Below are positions 54,980 through 62,114 of a stretch of 64,000 bases of DNA, piece after piece (within the stretch, counting starts at the first letter, position 1; every line of letters starts with the position of its first letter). A program made the translations under genes and the position numbers. The notes beneath the pieces were generated by a model. It had not been told where the DNA came from and made no database searches. It saw only the letters and a program-made list of their open reading frames with translations. This DNA comes from Hyphomicrobiales bacterium (GTDB taxonomy: Bacteria > Pseudomonadota > Alphaproteobacteria > Rhizobiales > Rhizobiaceae), in the NCBI GenBank assembly GCA_900473915.1, contig UCNG01000002.1, positions 191,078 through 255,077 on the forward strand. Reading direction: 5' to 3'.

Positions 54980-56431
54980 TTGACGACATTTGCCGAACTC
55001 GGTCTTTCCCCGAAAGTGATCGCCGCTGTAGACGCGGCGGGATATACTGCGCCTACACCCATTCAGGCAGGAGCCATTCCTCCAGCCCTTGAACGCAAGG
55101 ACGTTCTCGGTATCGCGCAGACGGGAACCGGCAAGACTGCGTCTTTCGTGCTGCCAATGCTGACGCTTCTGGAAAAGGGCAGGGCGCGGGCTCGTATGCC
55201 GCGCACGCTCATTCTGGAACCGACCCGGGAACTGGCTGCTCAGGTCGAGGAAAATTTCACCAAATATGGTATCAATCATCGGCTGAATGTGGCGCTTCTG
55301 ATAGGCGGCGTTTCGTTTGACGAACAGGAACGCAAGCTTGAGCGCGGCGCAGATGTGCTCATCGCTACGCCTGGTCGTCTGCTCGATCATTTCGAGCGCG
55401 GCAAGCTGCTCCTGACCGGCGTTGAAATTCTCGTCATCGACGAGGCGGATCGCATGCTGGACATGGGCTTCATTCCGGACATCGAGCGTATCTGCAAGCT
55501 CATCCCGTTCACGCGTCAGACACTTTTCTTCTCGGCCACCATGCCGCCGGAAATCACCAAGCTGACCGAACAGTTCCTGCATTCCCCCACGCGCGTCGAG
55601 GTTGCAAAGGCTTCCTCCACGGCCAAGACCGTGACCCAGCGTCTGGTGAAATCCAGCAAGAAGGATTGGGACAAGCGCGCCGTGCTGCGTGACCTTATCC
55701 GCGCGGAAGGCGATACGCTCAAGAACGCGATCATCTTTTGCAACCGCAAGAAGGATGTGTCGGAGCTGTTCCGCTCGCTGACGCGGCACGAATTCAATGC
55801 TGGCGCTCTTCATGGCGACATGGACCAGCGCGCCCGCATGACCATGCTGTCGAACTTCAAGGACGGCAAGTTGCAGCTGCTGGTCGCTTCCGACGTAGCT
55901 GCTCGCGGTCTCGACATTCCCGATGTGAGCCACGTTTTCAATTTTGATATCCCGATTCATTCTGAAGACTATGTCCACCGCATTGGCCGTACGGGCCGCG
56001 CGGGACGCTCCGGCAAGGCTTTCACCATCGTAACGCCTTCGGATACGAAATATCTGGCTGCGATCGAAGACATGATAGGCGAAAAGATAGAATGGCTTGA
56101 CGGTGACCTGTCGACGCTCCCACCTTCCGACGAGGCGGACGAGCGCAAGGGCAAGAATGCGCGCGGCAAGGGCAAGGATGCAAAGGGCAAGGACAAGCCG
56201 AAAGACAAGGCGAAGACCAAGCCTGCCGAAGTTCTCGATCCTGCCGAACAGCCGCAGCCGGTAATAGAAGCCAGTGATCGTCGCGATGCGATCCGCGCTT
56301 CAAATGATGAACGCCGCGGCAAGCCGCAGCACGAACATAAGCGCCGTCGTGATCGTGATGATGATGGTCCGACACCAGTTGGCTTTGGCAACGACATTCC
56401 GGCATTCATGCTGATTCCGACTGGAATCTGA
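54980..56431 (+). CDS. DEAD-box ATP-dependent RNA helicase (RhlE-like)
   Basis: Unwinds RNA, probably in ribosome assembly or RNA decay. From the TTG at 54980 (LTTFAELGLSPKVIAAV, the usual N-terminus of the group) the protein is 483 residues; a longer reading from 54833 adds 49 residues without similarity, so the start is uncertain. Motifs in order: Q motif TPIQAGAIPP, I AQTGTGKTASF, Ia PTRELAAQ, Ib TPGRLLDHF, II DEAD (VIDEADRMLDMGF), III SAT, IV AIIFCNRKKD, V RGLDIPDV and VI HRIGRTGRAG. The C-terminus is a basic, disordered Lys/Asp-rich tail. The long leader fits cold or stress control. Confidence 0.94.
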   Translation: MTTFAELGLSPKVIAAVDAAGYTAPTPIQAGAIPPALERKDVLGIAQTGTGKTASFVLPMLTLLEKGRARARMPRTLILEPTRELAAQVEENFTKYGINHRLNVALLIGGVSFDEQERKLERGADVLIATPGRLLDHFERGKLLLTGVEILVIDEADRMLDMGFIPDIERICKLIPFTRQTLFFSATMPPEITKLTEQFLHSPTRVEVAKASSTAKTVTQRLVKSSKKDWDKRAVLRDLIRAEGDTLKNAIIFCNRKKDVSELFRSLTRHEFNAGALHGDMDQRARMTMLSNFKDGKLQLLVASDVAARGLDIPDVSHVFNFDIPIHSEDYVHRIGRTGRAGRSGKAFTIVTPSDTKYLAAIEDMIGEKIEWLDGDLSTLPPSDEADERKGKNARGKGKDAKGKDKPKDKAKTKPAEVLDPAEQPQPVIEASDRRDAIRASNDERRGKPQHEHKRRRDRDDDGPTPVGFGNDIPAFMLIPTGI

Positions 56432-56452
56432 CAGAAGCAGTACAGAAATGGT

Positions 56453-56824
56453 TCAATCGGCTGCAAGCTGACGCTTCGCAGCCGATTTCTTTTTTGGCTT
56501 GTTTTTCTCGCTACGCAAAGCGGCGTCATAGGCGAGGCGCGCCCAGCGCGTCATGACTTCCGGATCGTCGAAAGCTTCACTCGGCACACTCCAGTAAGGC
56601 ATGGCTATTGGATCGCCGCCTTTGCGTCCTTCATAGGTCCACTGGATCGCGCCAGCTTCTACGAACTCCGGAATGGTGACGTTGTCGGCCTTGAAGAGAA
56701 GCTCGTCGCGAACGACGAGCGCAAAAATGACGCCTTGATGATAAATGCCCTTGCCGCCGAACATACGGCGGATGCTGATGGGGCCGAAGTCCTGCAGTAA
56801 ATCGCGAAGAGCTTCGTCATCCAT
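56453..56824 (-). CDS. TfoX N-terminal domain protein
   Basis: A 123-residue protein with the TfoX-N fold: LRDLLQDFGPISIRRMFGGK, GVIFALVVRDELLFKADNVT and AMPYWSVPSEAFDDPEVM are the recognisable parts. TfoX (Sxy) activates competence genes in Haemophilus and Vibrio; the N-terminal domain alone is widespread and its role in alphaproteobacteria is unclear. The last 20 residues are basic (KNKPKKKSAAKRQ). It is 24 bases after sufA on the same strand and converges on the helicase gene. Confidence 0.88.
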   Translation of the reverse strand: MDDEALRDLLQDFGPISIRRMFGGKGIYHQGVIFALVVRDELLFKADNVTIPEFVEAGAIQWTYEGRKGGDPIAMPYWSVPSEAFDDPEVMTRWARLAYDAALRSEKNKPKKKSAAKRQLAAD

Positions 56825-56848
56825 TGGCTGGTGGACCTTTGTGTTGGT

Positions 56849-57229
56849 TCAGGCTGCGCCCTGCATCTGGCGGAGGCTTTCAGGGGAGGCGGCTTTGATT
56901 TCAACGGATTCGCCGCAGCCGCAAGCCGAGGTCTGGTTCGGGTTGTTGAAGACAAAACCCGTGCGCAGCGTCGTCACTTCGAAATCCATCTGGGTGCCAA
57001 GCAGGAAAAGAACCGCTTCAGGCGCGATAAAAACCCTGGCCCCGTCCTTCTCGATCACATCGTCGCCCGGCTTGGCTTCGGTGACCAGGTCGATGGTATA
57101 TTCCATCCCGGCACAGCCGCCTTTTTTCACGCCCACCCGGATACCAAGCGCGCCATCCCGCGATGCGATGATCTCGCGAACGCGATCAGCTGCCTTGTCT
57201 GTTAGCGTCATGACTGCGAAACGGCCCAT
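56849..57229 (-). CDS. sufA: A-type Fe-S carrier SufA
   Basis: A-type carrier that transfers clusters from the SUF scaffold to targets. The 126-residue protein, starting MGRFAVMTLTDKAADRV, has the three cluster-binding cysteines Cys39 (KKGGCAGMEY), Cys103 and Cys105 (SACGCGESVE). It could equally be named IscA or ErpA; the SUF setting suggests SufA. It is separated from sufBCDST by about 3.3 kb and lies on the opposite strand with tfoX. Confidence 0.9.
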   Translation of the reverse strand: MGRFAVMTLTDKAADRVREIIASRDGALGIRVGVKKGGCAGMEYTIDLVTEAKPGDDVIEKDGARVFIAPEAVLFLLGTQMDFEVTTLRTGFVFNNPNQTSACGCGESVEIKAASPESLRQMQGAA

Positions 57230-57416
57230 ATTCTCTCTTCCGGTACGGTGCTGGCATATGGACGGAGAATCGTCCAATCTCGTCGCAACAAGCTGAGTTT
57301 CCTCTGCGATTGCCACGTTTTCACTATAGTTAGTGTTGTAACATCTTTACTGCAATACACCAAATCGGGAGCGTGTCAGGCGCTTCACAAAAGTTTGCTA
57401 GGAAGAGGAGAAGCGA

Positions 57417-58040
57417 ATGTCAGACGACCGAATGAAACCTCTCATGCTGGCTGCTGTAATCGGCCTTCTTTCAGCCGGAGGGGCATGGGCCCAAAATCCC
57501 CCTAAAGCCGCGCCTGAGGAAACGCCCAGAAACGTGCAGGAAAAGCATGACAAGGCTTCCCAGCCGATCGAGGAAACCAAACCTTCCGAGCAGACGCAGG
57601 AGGCTGCGGGCGGCGTGACGGTCCCGGACTATCGCGATGATCGTTCCACGCCGCAGGCACTGATTGAGTCCTACTACAATGCGGTCAATCGCAAGGAATT
57701 TGCCCGCGCTTACGGTTATTATTCCGAGGAGGGACGAGAGCCCGACTTCAAAACCTTTGTGAAGGGCTATGAAAACACCAAAAGCGTCAAGGTCGCCTTG
57801 CGCAAGACCGATCCTGATCCGGGGGCAGGGCAGATTTATTGGAGCCAGCCTCTGGCTATCGAGGCGGAGACGACAGATGGAAAAAAAGAAGTCTTTACGG
57901 GCTGCTATACGATCCATCTCACAAATCCTGCTATGCAGGAAGAACCGCCTTTCAAGCCTATGCAGATCATGACGGGTTCGCTCACCAAATCACCACTTGA
58001 GCTGGAGAAGAGCGTGCCGGAGACCTGTGAGGCACCGTAA
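57417..58040 (+). CDS. Secreted NTF2-like hypothetical protein
   Basis: Not recognised as a named family. The 207-residue protein has a signal peptide (MKPLMLAAVIGLLSAGGAWA, cleavage before QNPPK), a Pro/Glu-rich spacer (27-75), and an NTF2/SnoaL-like domain: QALIESYYNAVNRKEFARAY, then DFKTFVKGYENTKSVKV and EVFTGCYTIHL. GAGGAG lies 9 bases before the ATG. Two cysteines (GCYTIHL and PETCEAP) may pair. Neighbours give no clue beyond a copper-chaperone gene downstream. Confidence 0.75.
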   Translation: MSDDRMKPLMLAAVIGLLSAGGAWAQNPPKAAPEETPRNVQEKHDKASQPIEETKPSEQTQEAAGGVTVPDYRDDRSTPQALIESYYNAVNRKEFARAYGYYSEEGREPDFKTFVKGYENTKSVKVALRKTDPDPGAGQIYWSQPLAIEAETTDGKKEVFTGCYTIHLTNPAMQEEPPFKPMQIMTGSLTKSPLELEKSVPETCEAP

Positions 58041-58060
58041 GAAGCGACACAAAATAGCTC

Positions 58061-58091
58061 TTGACCTTGCCACGATGGGAAGCTCCATCTT
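58061..58091 (+). promoter_or_regulatory. CueR-type (MerR family) promoter of copZ
   Basis: TTGACC (58061-58066), a 19-base spacer, and a -10-like CATCTT (58086-58091) span the dyad ACCTTGCCA CGA TGGGAAGCT (58064-58084). The 19-base spacer with an ACCTTxC...GxAAGxT dyad is the hallmark of MerR-family copper activators such as CueR. Confidence 0.65.
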
Positions 58092-58124
58092 GTGGTCAGT
58101 TCTCAAAAAGGAGTGACCGAGTTG

Positions 58125-58322
58125 ATGAAATTTTCCATTCCCAAGATGAAGTGCGGTGGCTGTGCAGATAATATTACCGTCGCGCTGCGTGAACTTGATC
58201 CGGCAGCGTCAGTCGAAATCGACCTCGAAAACAAGGAGGTGGAGTTCGGCGGCAAGGTTTCGCGGGATGCCGTGCTTTCGGCGCTGGCAGCAGCAGGTTA
58301 TCCTGCATCGAATACTCAATAA
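58125..58322 (+). CDS. copZ: CopZ-like copper chaperone (HMA domain)
   Basis: A 65-residue heavy-metal-associated protein that carries Cu(I), with the metal site Met8-x-Cys10-x-x-Cys13 in MKCGGCADNIT and the HMA fold (VEIDLENKEVEFGGKVSRDA). ATG at 58125 is preferred; AGGAG is 11 bases upstream. The CueR-type promoter just upstream supports copper induction. The copper ATPase and CueR are not in the window. Confidence 0.9.
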   Translation: MKFSIPKMKCGGCADNITVALRELDPAASVEIDLENKEVEFGGKVSRDAVLSALAAAGYPASNTQ

Positions 58323-58332
58323 TGTGATTTCT

Positions 58333-58356
58333 GCGGCGCTTGTATCCGGGCGCCGC
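58333..58356. repeat. Hairpin downstream of copZ
   Basis: GCGGCGC (58333-58339) and GCGCCGC (58350-58356), 7 bp with a 10-base loop, no U-run. It may be part of the palindromic element that follows. Confidence 0.4.
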
Positions 58357-58361
58357 AAAAG

Positions 58362-58408
58362 CTAGAGCGCATCCCGACAGTTGTGAAACGGTTTCGGGAT
58401 ACGTGCTT
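58362..58408. repeat. Half copy of the Bru-RS-like palindromic element
   Basis: AGAGCGCATCCCGACAG...GTGAAACGGTTTCGGGAT matches the first half of the element at 61852-61951 (GCGCATCCCGAAAACTGTGA then AACGGTTTTCGG). Confidence 0.6.
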
Positions 58409-58651
58409 GCAGGCAGCAATATGATGCCGGGAAGCAAGGCGCTTTCCGGCATTTTCATATCCTGATGCTGTCAACAAACGGTTATCAATGAGCATAAATG
58501 CCGCAAATGCTGTGTTTCATTGACTGGACCCGCGATTTTTGCCACATCAACGGCAAATCTCGTTTATGGTGCTCCGCGTGCGTCCCGAAGGACGCGCGGC
58601 GCTCCAATGGCATGAAACATCGCATTCCGCGACAAGGAAGGGTTTAGGGCT
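58409..58651. other. Intergenic region before the second Pcm-family gene
   Basis: About 240 bases. A hairpin GCGTCC (58580-58585)/GGACGC (58590-58595) with a CGAA tetraloop, extendable to about 9 bp, lies in the probable leader. No gene is supported. Confidence 0.4.
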
Positions 58652-59320
58652 ATGGCAGCCGATTTCCAGGATCTTCGCACAAAGATGGTCGACAATCAGA
58701 TCCGTACGACGGACGTAACCGATCTGGCGGTTATCGATGCTTTCCTGGCCGTGCCGCGCGAGGCTTTCGTTCCCGCCGCCCGCCAGGTGCTCGCCTATAT
58801 CGACGAAGACCAGCTCCTTGAAAGCGAAGGCAAGCAGCCTCGCTACCTTATGGAGCCTTCGCCTTTCGCAAAGCTTGTGCAGCTTGCACGCGTGAAGAAG
58901 ACGGACGTGGTTCTCGATGTCGGCTGCGGCACCGGCTATTCCGCGGCTATTCTTTCCAGATTGGCAGGCTCGGTCATCGGTCTGGAAAGTGATTCCGTGT
59001 TATCGGCTGCCGCGACGGCCCGTCTGGCTGAATTGGGCTATGACAATGTTGTGATCGTTTCAGGTGAGCTGCAGGCTGGCTACCCGTCGGAAGCCCCTTA
59101 CGATGTGATCGTCATCGAAGGCGCTGTCGATTTCGTTCCGGACGCATTGCTCGGCCAGCTGAAGGATGGCGGACGCCTTGTTGCCGTCGAAGGTCGCGGA
59201 AATGCCGGAGTTGCGCGGATTTATGTCAAGGAAAATGGTGTTGCATCGGGGCGCGGTGTGTTCAACACTGCGGTCCGTCCGCTTCCGGGATTCGAACGGG
59301 TTCCGCAGTTCGAATTTTAA
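58652..59320 (+). CDS. PcM-family protein-L-isoaspartate methyltransferase-like
   Basis: A 222-residue SAM-dependent methyltransferase with SAM motif VLDVGCGTGYSAAIL, EAFVPAARQVLAYID near the N-terminus and the NQIRTTDV stretch. It differs strongly from the surE-linked pcm ([14 protein letters not shown]) and is the copy that sits before tolC in alphaproteobacteria. Whether it repairs isoaspartate or modifies an envelope substrate is not known. Gap to the tolC start is 143 bases. Confidence 0.85.
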   Translation: MAADFQDLRTKMVDNQIRTTDVTDLAVIDAFLAVPREAFVPAARQVLAYIDEDQLLESEGKQPRYLMEPSPFAKLVQLARVKKTDVVLDVGCGTGYSAAILSRLAGSVIGLESDSVLSAAATARLAELGYDNVVIVSGELQAGYPSEAPYDVIVIEGAVDFVPDALLGQLKDGGRLVAVEGRGNAGVARIYVKENGVASGRGVFNTAVRPLPGFERVPQFEF

Positions 59321-59463
59321 TTTTAGCGGATGGTACAATTCTGCAACGCTACGAAATTTGTTTGTGCAAGCTCTGGCGGGGGCAATGGAAATAACCGAAT
59401 TTAGAGGTTATTAGGATTTGCCCGAACCAATCGGTTCGATAGTTGGATTCGTTTGTTCTTATA

Positions 59464-60843
59464 ATGAGGTACCCGGTGTTCAAAACGTGCAAAGGACTGG
59501 TAGCGGCCGCAGCATTGTTGTCTGGCACCATTTTAACGGGGCAGGCGGCGTTCTCGGAGACGCTGACCGGCGCTCTCGTAAAGGCCTACAAGAACAATGC
59601 TAACCTGAACTACTCGCGCGCAGGCGTTCGTGTTACGGATGAAAGTGTGGCGATTGCCAAGTCCGGCTATCGTCCACAGATCACCGGAAGCTATGACGTA
59701 GGGCGTGGCAAGACGCCTTCAAGCCGGGGATATCGCACGACAGGCACGTTCGGCATCGAGTTGAACCAGATGCTGTTCGACGGGTTTCAGACCAAGAACA
59801 ATGTCGCCGCCGCAGAAACGCAAGTCTTCGCCCAGCGGGAAAACCTTCGCAACGAAGAGCAGAACAGACTCTATGAGGCGGTAACCGCCTATATGGATGT
59901 CTATAAAGCGCGCCAGATTGCAGTTCTGCGTGAGCGCAACCTGGCGGCCTTGAACGAGCAGGTGCGTGCCGCAAGGGCTCGTCTCGATGTGGGTGAAGGT
60001 ACGCGCACCGACGTTGCGCAGGCCGATGCCAGCCGTTCGACTGCGGTTGCGGCGCTGAACTCGGCGCGTGCGGACGTCAAGTCGGCAGAAGCGACCTATG
60101 TGCAGGTTGTTGGCGTTCAGCCGGACAAGCTTGCAACCGCTACGGCAGCCAAAAACCTGCCAAGTTCGCCAAGCCAGGCATTTGCCATTGCGACCGCCGG
60201 GCATCCCGGCATTCTTGCGACCCAATATGCCGTCAATGCCGCCGGATATAATGTGAAAGCCAAGGAAGGTGCTTTGCTGCCGTCCGTCGGCCTCAAGGCA
60301 AGCGCCAGCCATCTCGATACCTATTCTGGTGAAGGCGGCTCGCAGACTGACGGCAATTCGGCCTCGATTGGTGTCGGCGTCAGCATTCCGATCTATACTG
60401 GTGGCCGCACATCGGCGCAGGTTCGCCAGTCCAAGGAACAGCTCGGTCAGGCGCGTATCGAAGTCGATGTCGTTCGCGATCAGGTCCGTCAGGCGATCAG
60501 TTCGGCATGGTCGCAGCTCGAAGCGGCCCGCGCATCGGTCAAGGCAAACCGTGACGGCATTGCCGCTGCACAGCTTGCTCTCGACGGTGTCATCGAAGAA
60601 CGCAAGGTCGGACAGCGCACCACGCTTGACGTCTTGAATGCGCAGAACGACCTCATCACCGCGCAGATTGCACTGGTTGAGTCCGAGCGCAATGTCGTCG
60701 TCGCCAGCTATGCGCTTCTGAATGCAACGGGTCGCATGACCGCGAGCCAGATGGGCCTGCAGGTTGCCGAGTACAAGCCGGAAGAGCATTATAAGGCCGT
60801 CAAGGACAAGTGGTTCGGCCTGCGCACGCCGGATGGCCGCTGA
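59464..60843 (+). CDS. tolC: TolC-family outer-membrane efflux protein (BepC-like)
   Basis: The outer-membrane channel of type I secretion and RND efflux systems. The 459-residue protein has a signal peptide (LVAAAALLSGTILTGQAAFS) and two TolC repeats: the first with YGYRPQIT-type SGYRPQITGSYDV and long coiled coils (LRERNLAALNEQVRAARARL), the second with EGALLPSVGLKASASHLDTY and the final GQRTTLDVLNAQNDLITAQI. BepC of Brucella suis is the same family at similar length. ATG at 59464 is chosen over TTG 59443. A strong terminator follows. Confidence 0.95.
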   Translation: MRYPVFKTCKGLVAAAALLSGTILTGQAAFSETLTGALVKAYKNNANLNYSRAGVRVTDESVAIAKSGYRPQITGSYDVGRGKTPSSRGYRTTGTFGIELNQMLFDGFQTKNNVAAAETQVFAQRENLRNEEQNRLYEAVTAYMDVYKARQIAVLRERNLAALNEQVRAARARLDVGEGTRTDVAQADASRSTAVAALNSARADVKSAEATYVQVVGVQPDKLATATAAKNLPSSPSQAFAIATAGHPGILATQYAVNAAGYNVKAKEGALLPSVGLKASASHLDTYSGEGGSQTDGNSASIGVGVSIPIYTGGRTSAQVRQSKEQLGQARIEVDVVRDQVRQAISSAWSQLEAARASVKANRDGIAAAQLALDGVIEERKVGQRTTLDVLNAQNDLITAQIALVESERNVVVASYALLNATGRMTASQMGLQVAEYKPEEHYKAVKDKWFGLRTPDGR

Positions 60844-60871
60844 TCGGTTTTCCCAAGAGGACCATCAATTG

Positions 60872-60901
60872 AAAAGGCACCTTCGGGTGCCTTTTGTTTT
60901 G
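60872..60901 (+). terminator. Terminator of tolC with UUCG tetraloop
   Basis: AAAAGGCACC (60872-60881), loop TTCG, GGTGCCTTTT (60886-60895), then GTTTT. The C(UUCG)G tetraloop makes it very stable. Confidence 0.92.
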
Positions 60902-61075
60902 CCGCCGATTCGACGTTTTCCGCATCGCAAAGATTAACAAATCCATAAAGCTGTGAGTTTGAACCCGCCAGCCTTGGCTGGGGATTCTCAAACGCAGGAT
61001 CGTCCGCTACCCTTAATCCATTGATTCTCTGTCTTTTGCAGACAATGTCGCAATACAGGAAAACGGATAGCAGTC

Positions 61076-61849
61076 ATGGCACAGACATCCAGCGCAGCAC
61101 GGGAACCGTCAATGGAAGAAATACTCGCTTCCATTCGCAGGATCATCGAAGACAGCGATGTCACCCGCCAACCGATGCCATTGGCCGGTTCTCCGGTTCG
61201 TGGTGAGGTCGCGGAATTCCGCCGTCCGGCCGAGGAAAAATCGGTCACTCAGCCGGAGAAGCCCGCCATGATGCGCAACGTGTTCCAGGACGAGCCGACA
61301 TTGCGCGGTCCGATTGCCGAGCCGCTGAAAGCCGCTCCCGAACCTGAAGCCGAGGCCGACGATGAGGATGATGTCGTTCTCAATGCAGAGAATGACGATC
61401 ACTCCAATGTCGGGGCTACGTCATCCGTGGAACAGTCGGTCGAGGCTGCCACATCTCTCGAAGAAATCGATCTTTCGGTTGAGACGGATATAGCCGAGGC
61501 ACTTGATGCCATGCTCAAACCGGACGTCACTGCAGAAATCGGGTCGGCCCCCACCGTTACGAGACAGGAGGTTCCGGTTCAGCCCGAGGCTGCGACGCCG
61601 GTCGCGGAACCTGTTGCAAAGACGATGCCTGCTGCCCATATACTGTCGCAGGTCGCCGAACGTCAGGTGGCAGCGGCATTTCAGGATTTGAACCATGCCG
61701 TTCGCGCCGAGCCGCGTCGTTCGTTCGATGATATCGCTACGGAACTGTTGCGTCCGATGCTGCAAGACTGGCTCGACAACAATCTGCCTACGCTTGTTGA
61801 GCGGCTCGTCCGGGAAGAAATCGAGCGGGTAGTGCGCGGCGAACGTTAG
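61076..61849 (+). CDS. popZ: Polar organising protein PopZ (DUF2497)
   Basis: PopZ forms polar condensates that tether the chromosome and recruit cell-cycle factors in alphaproteobacteria. The 257-residue protein has the invariant N-terminal helix EPSMEEILASIRRIIED, a long acidic disordered middle (about 50-200, Glu/Asp/Ala/Pro) and the C-terminal helices SFDDIATELLRPMLQDWLDN and LPTLVERLVREEIERVVRG, the oligomerisation end. The valS neighbour is the usual one in Rhizobiales. In Agrobacterium PopZ marks the growth pole. A terminator and a palindromic element follow. Confidence 0.93.
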   Translation: MAQTSSAAREPSMEEILASIRRIIEDSDVTRQPMPLAGSPVRGEVAEFRRPAEEKSVTQPEKPAMMRNVFQDEPTLRGPIAEPLKAAPEPEAEADDEDDVVLNAENDDHSNVGATSSVEQSVEAATSLEEIDLSVETDIAEALDAMLKPDVTAEIGSAPTVTRQEVPVQPEAATPVAEPVAKTMPAAHILSQVAERQVAAAFQDLNHAVRAEPRRSFDDIATELLRPMLQDWLDNNLPTLVERLVREEIERVVRGER

Positions 61850-61851
61850 TG

Positions 61852-61951
61852 CGCATCCCGAAAACTGTGAAACGGTTTTCGGAAAAGATGCGCTGTAAAA
61901 CAAACAGTTAGAGCGCCGATCTGATCCATAGGATCGAGAAGCGCTCTAAGT
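61852..61951. repeat. Composite palindromic element, Bru-RS-like
   Basis: First part: GCGCATCCCGAAAACTGTGA followed by AACGGTTTTCGG and GATGCGC; second part: TTAGAGCGC...GCGCTCTAA. The two blocks are joined by AAAACAAAC. It is nearly the reverse complement of 38842-38940. Confidence 0.7.
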
Positions 61952-61978
61952 GGTATCAAAGCGATCTATCGAAGTGTT

Positions 61979-62005
61979 ACCCGTCTGTGCAGCAGGCGGG
62001 TTTTC
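61979..62005 (+). terminator. Terminator after popZ
   Basis: ACCCGTCTG (61979-61987) pairs with CAGGCGGGT (61993-62001; one G-U pair) over 5 bases, followed by TTTC. Confidence 0.75.
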
Positions 62006-62032
62006 ACTTTTCAAGCGGCCAATGGTGGCATC

Positions 62033-62049
62033 ATCACTTTTAAAGTGAT
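62033..62049. promoter_or_regulatory. Palindrome upstream of valS
   Basis: ATCACTTT-T-AAAGTGAT, a perfect 8-bp palindrome around one base, 66 bases before valS. It could be an operator or a leader hairpin; not assigned. Confidence 0.4.
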
Positions 62050-62114
62050 TTGTCAGCTGTTAGTTGCTATTGAGCCCTCAATCCATTCATCGCGCATAAA
62101 GACCGGATAATTCC

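Noticed and set aside
61980-62114. T-box riboswitch before valS
   Set aside because: No specifier loop or T-box sequence is visible, and T-boxes are not expected in alphaproteobacteria.
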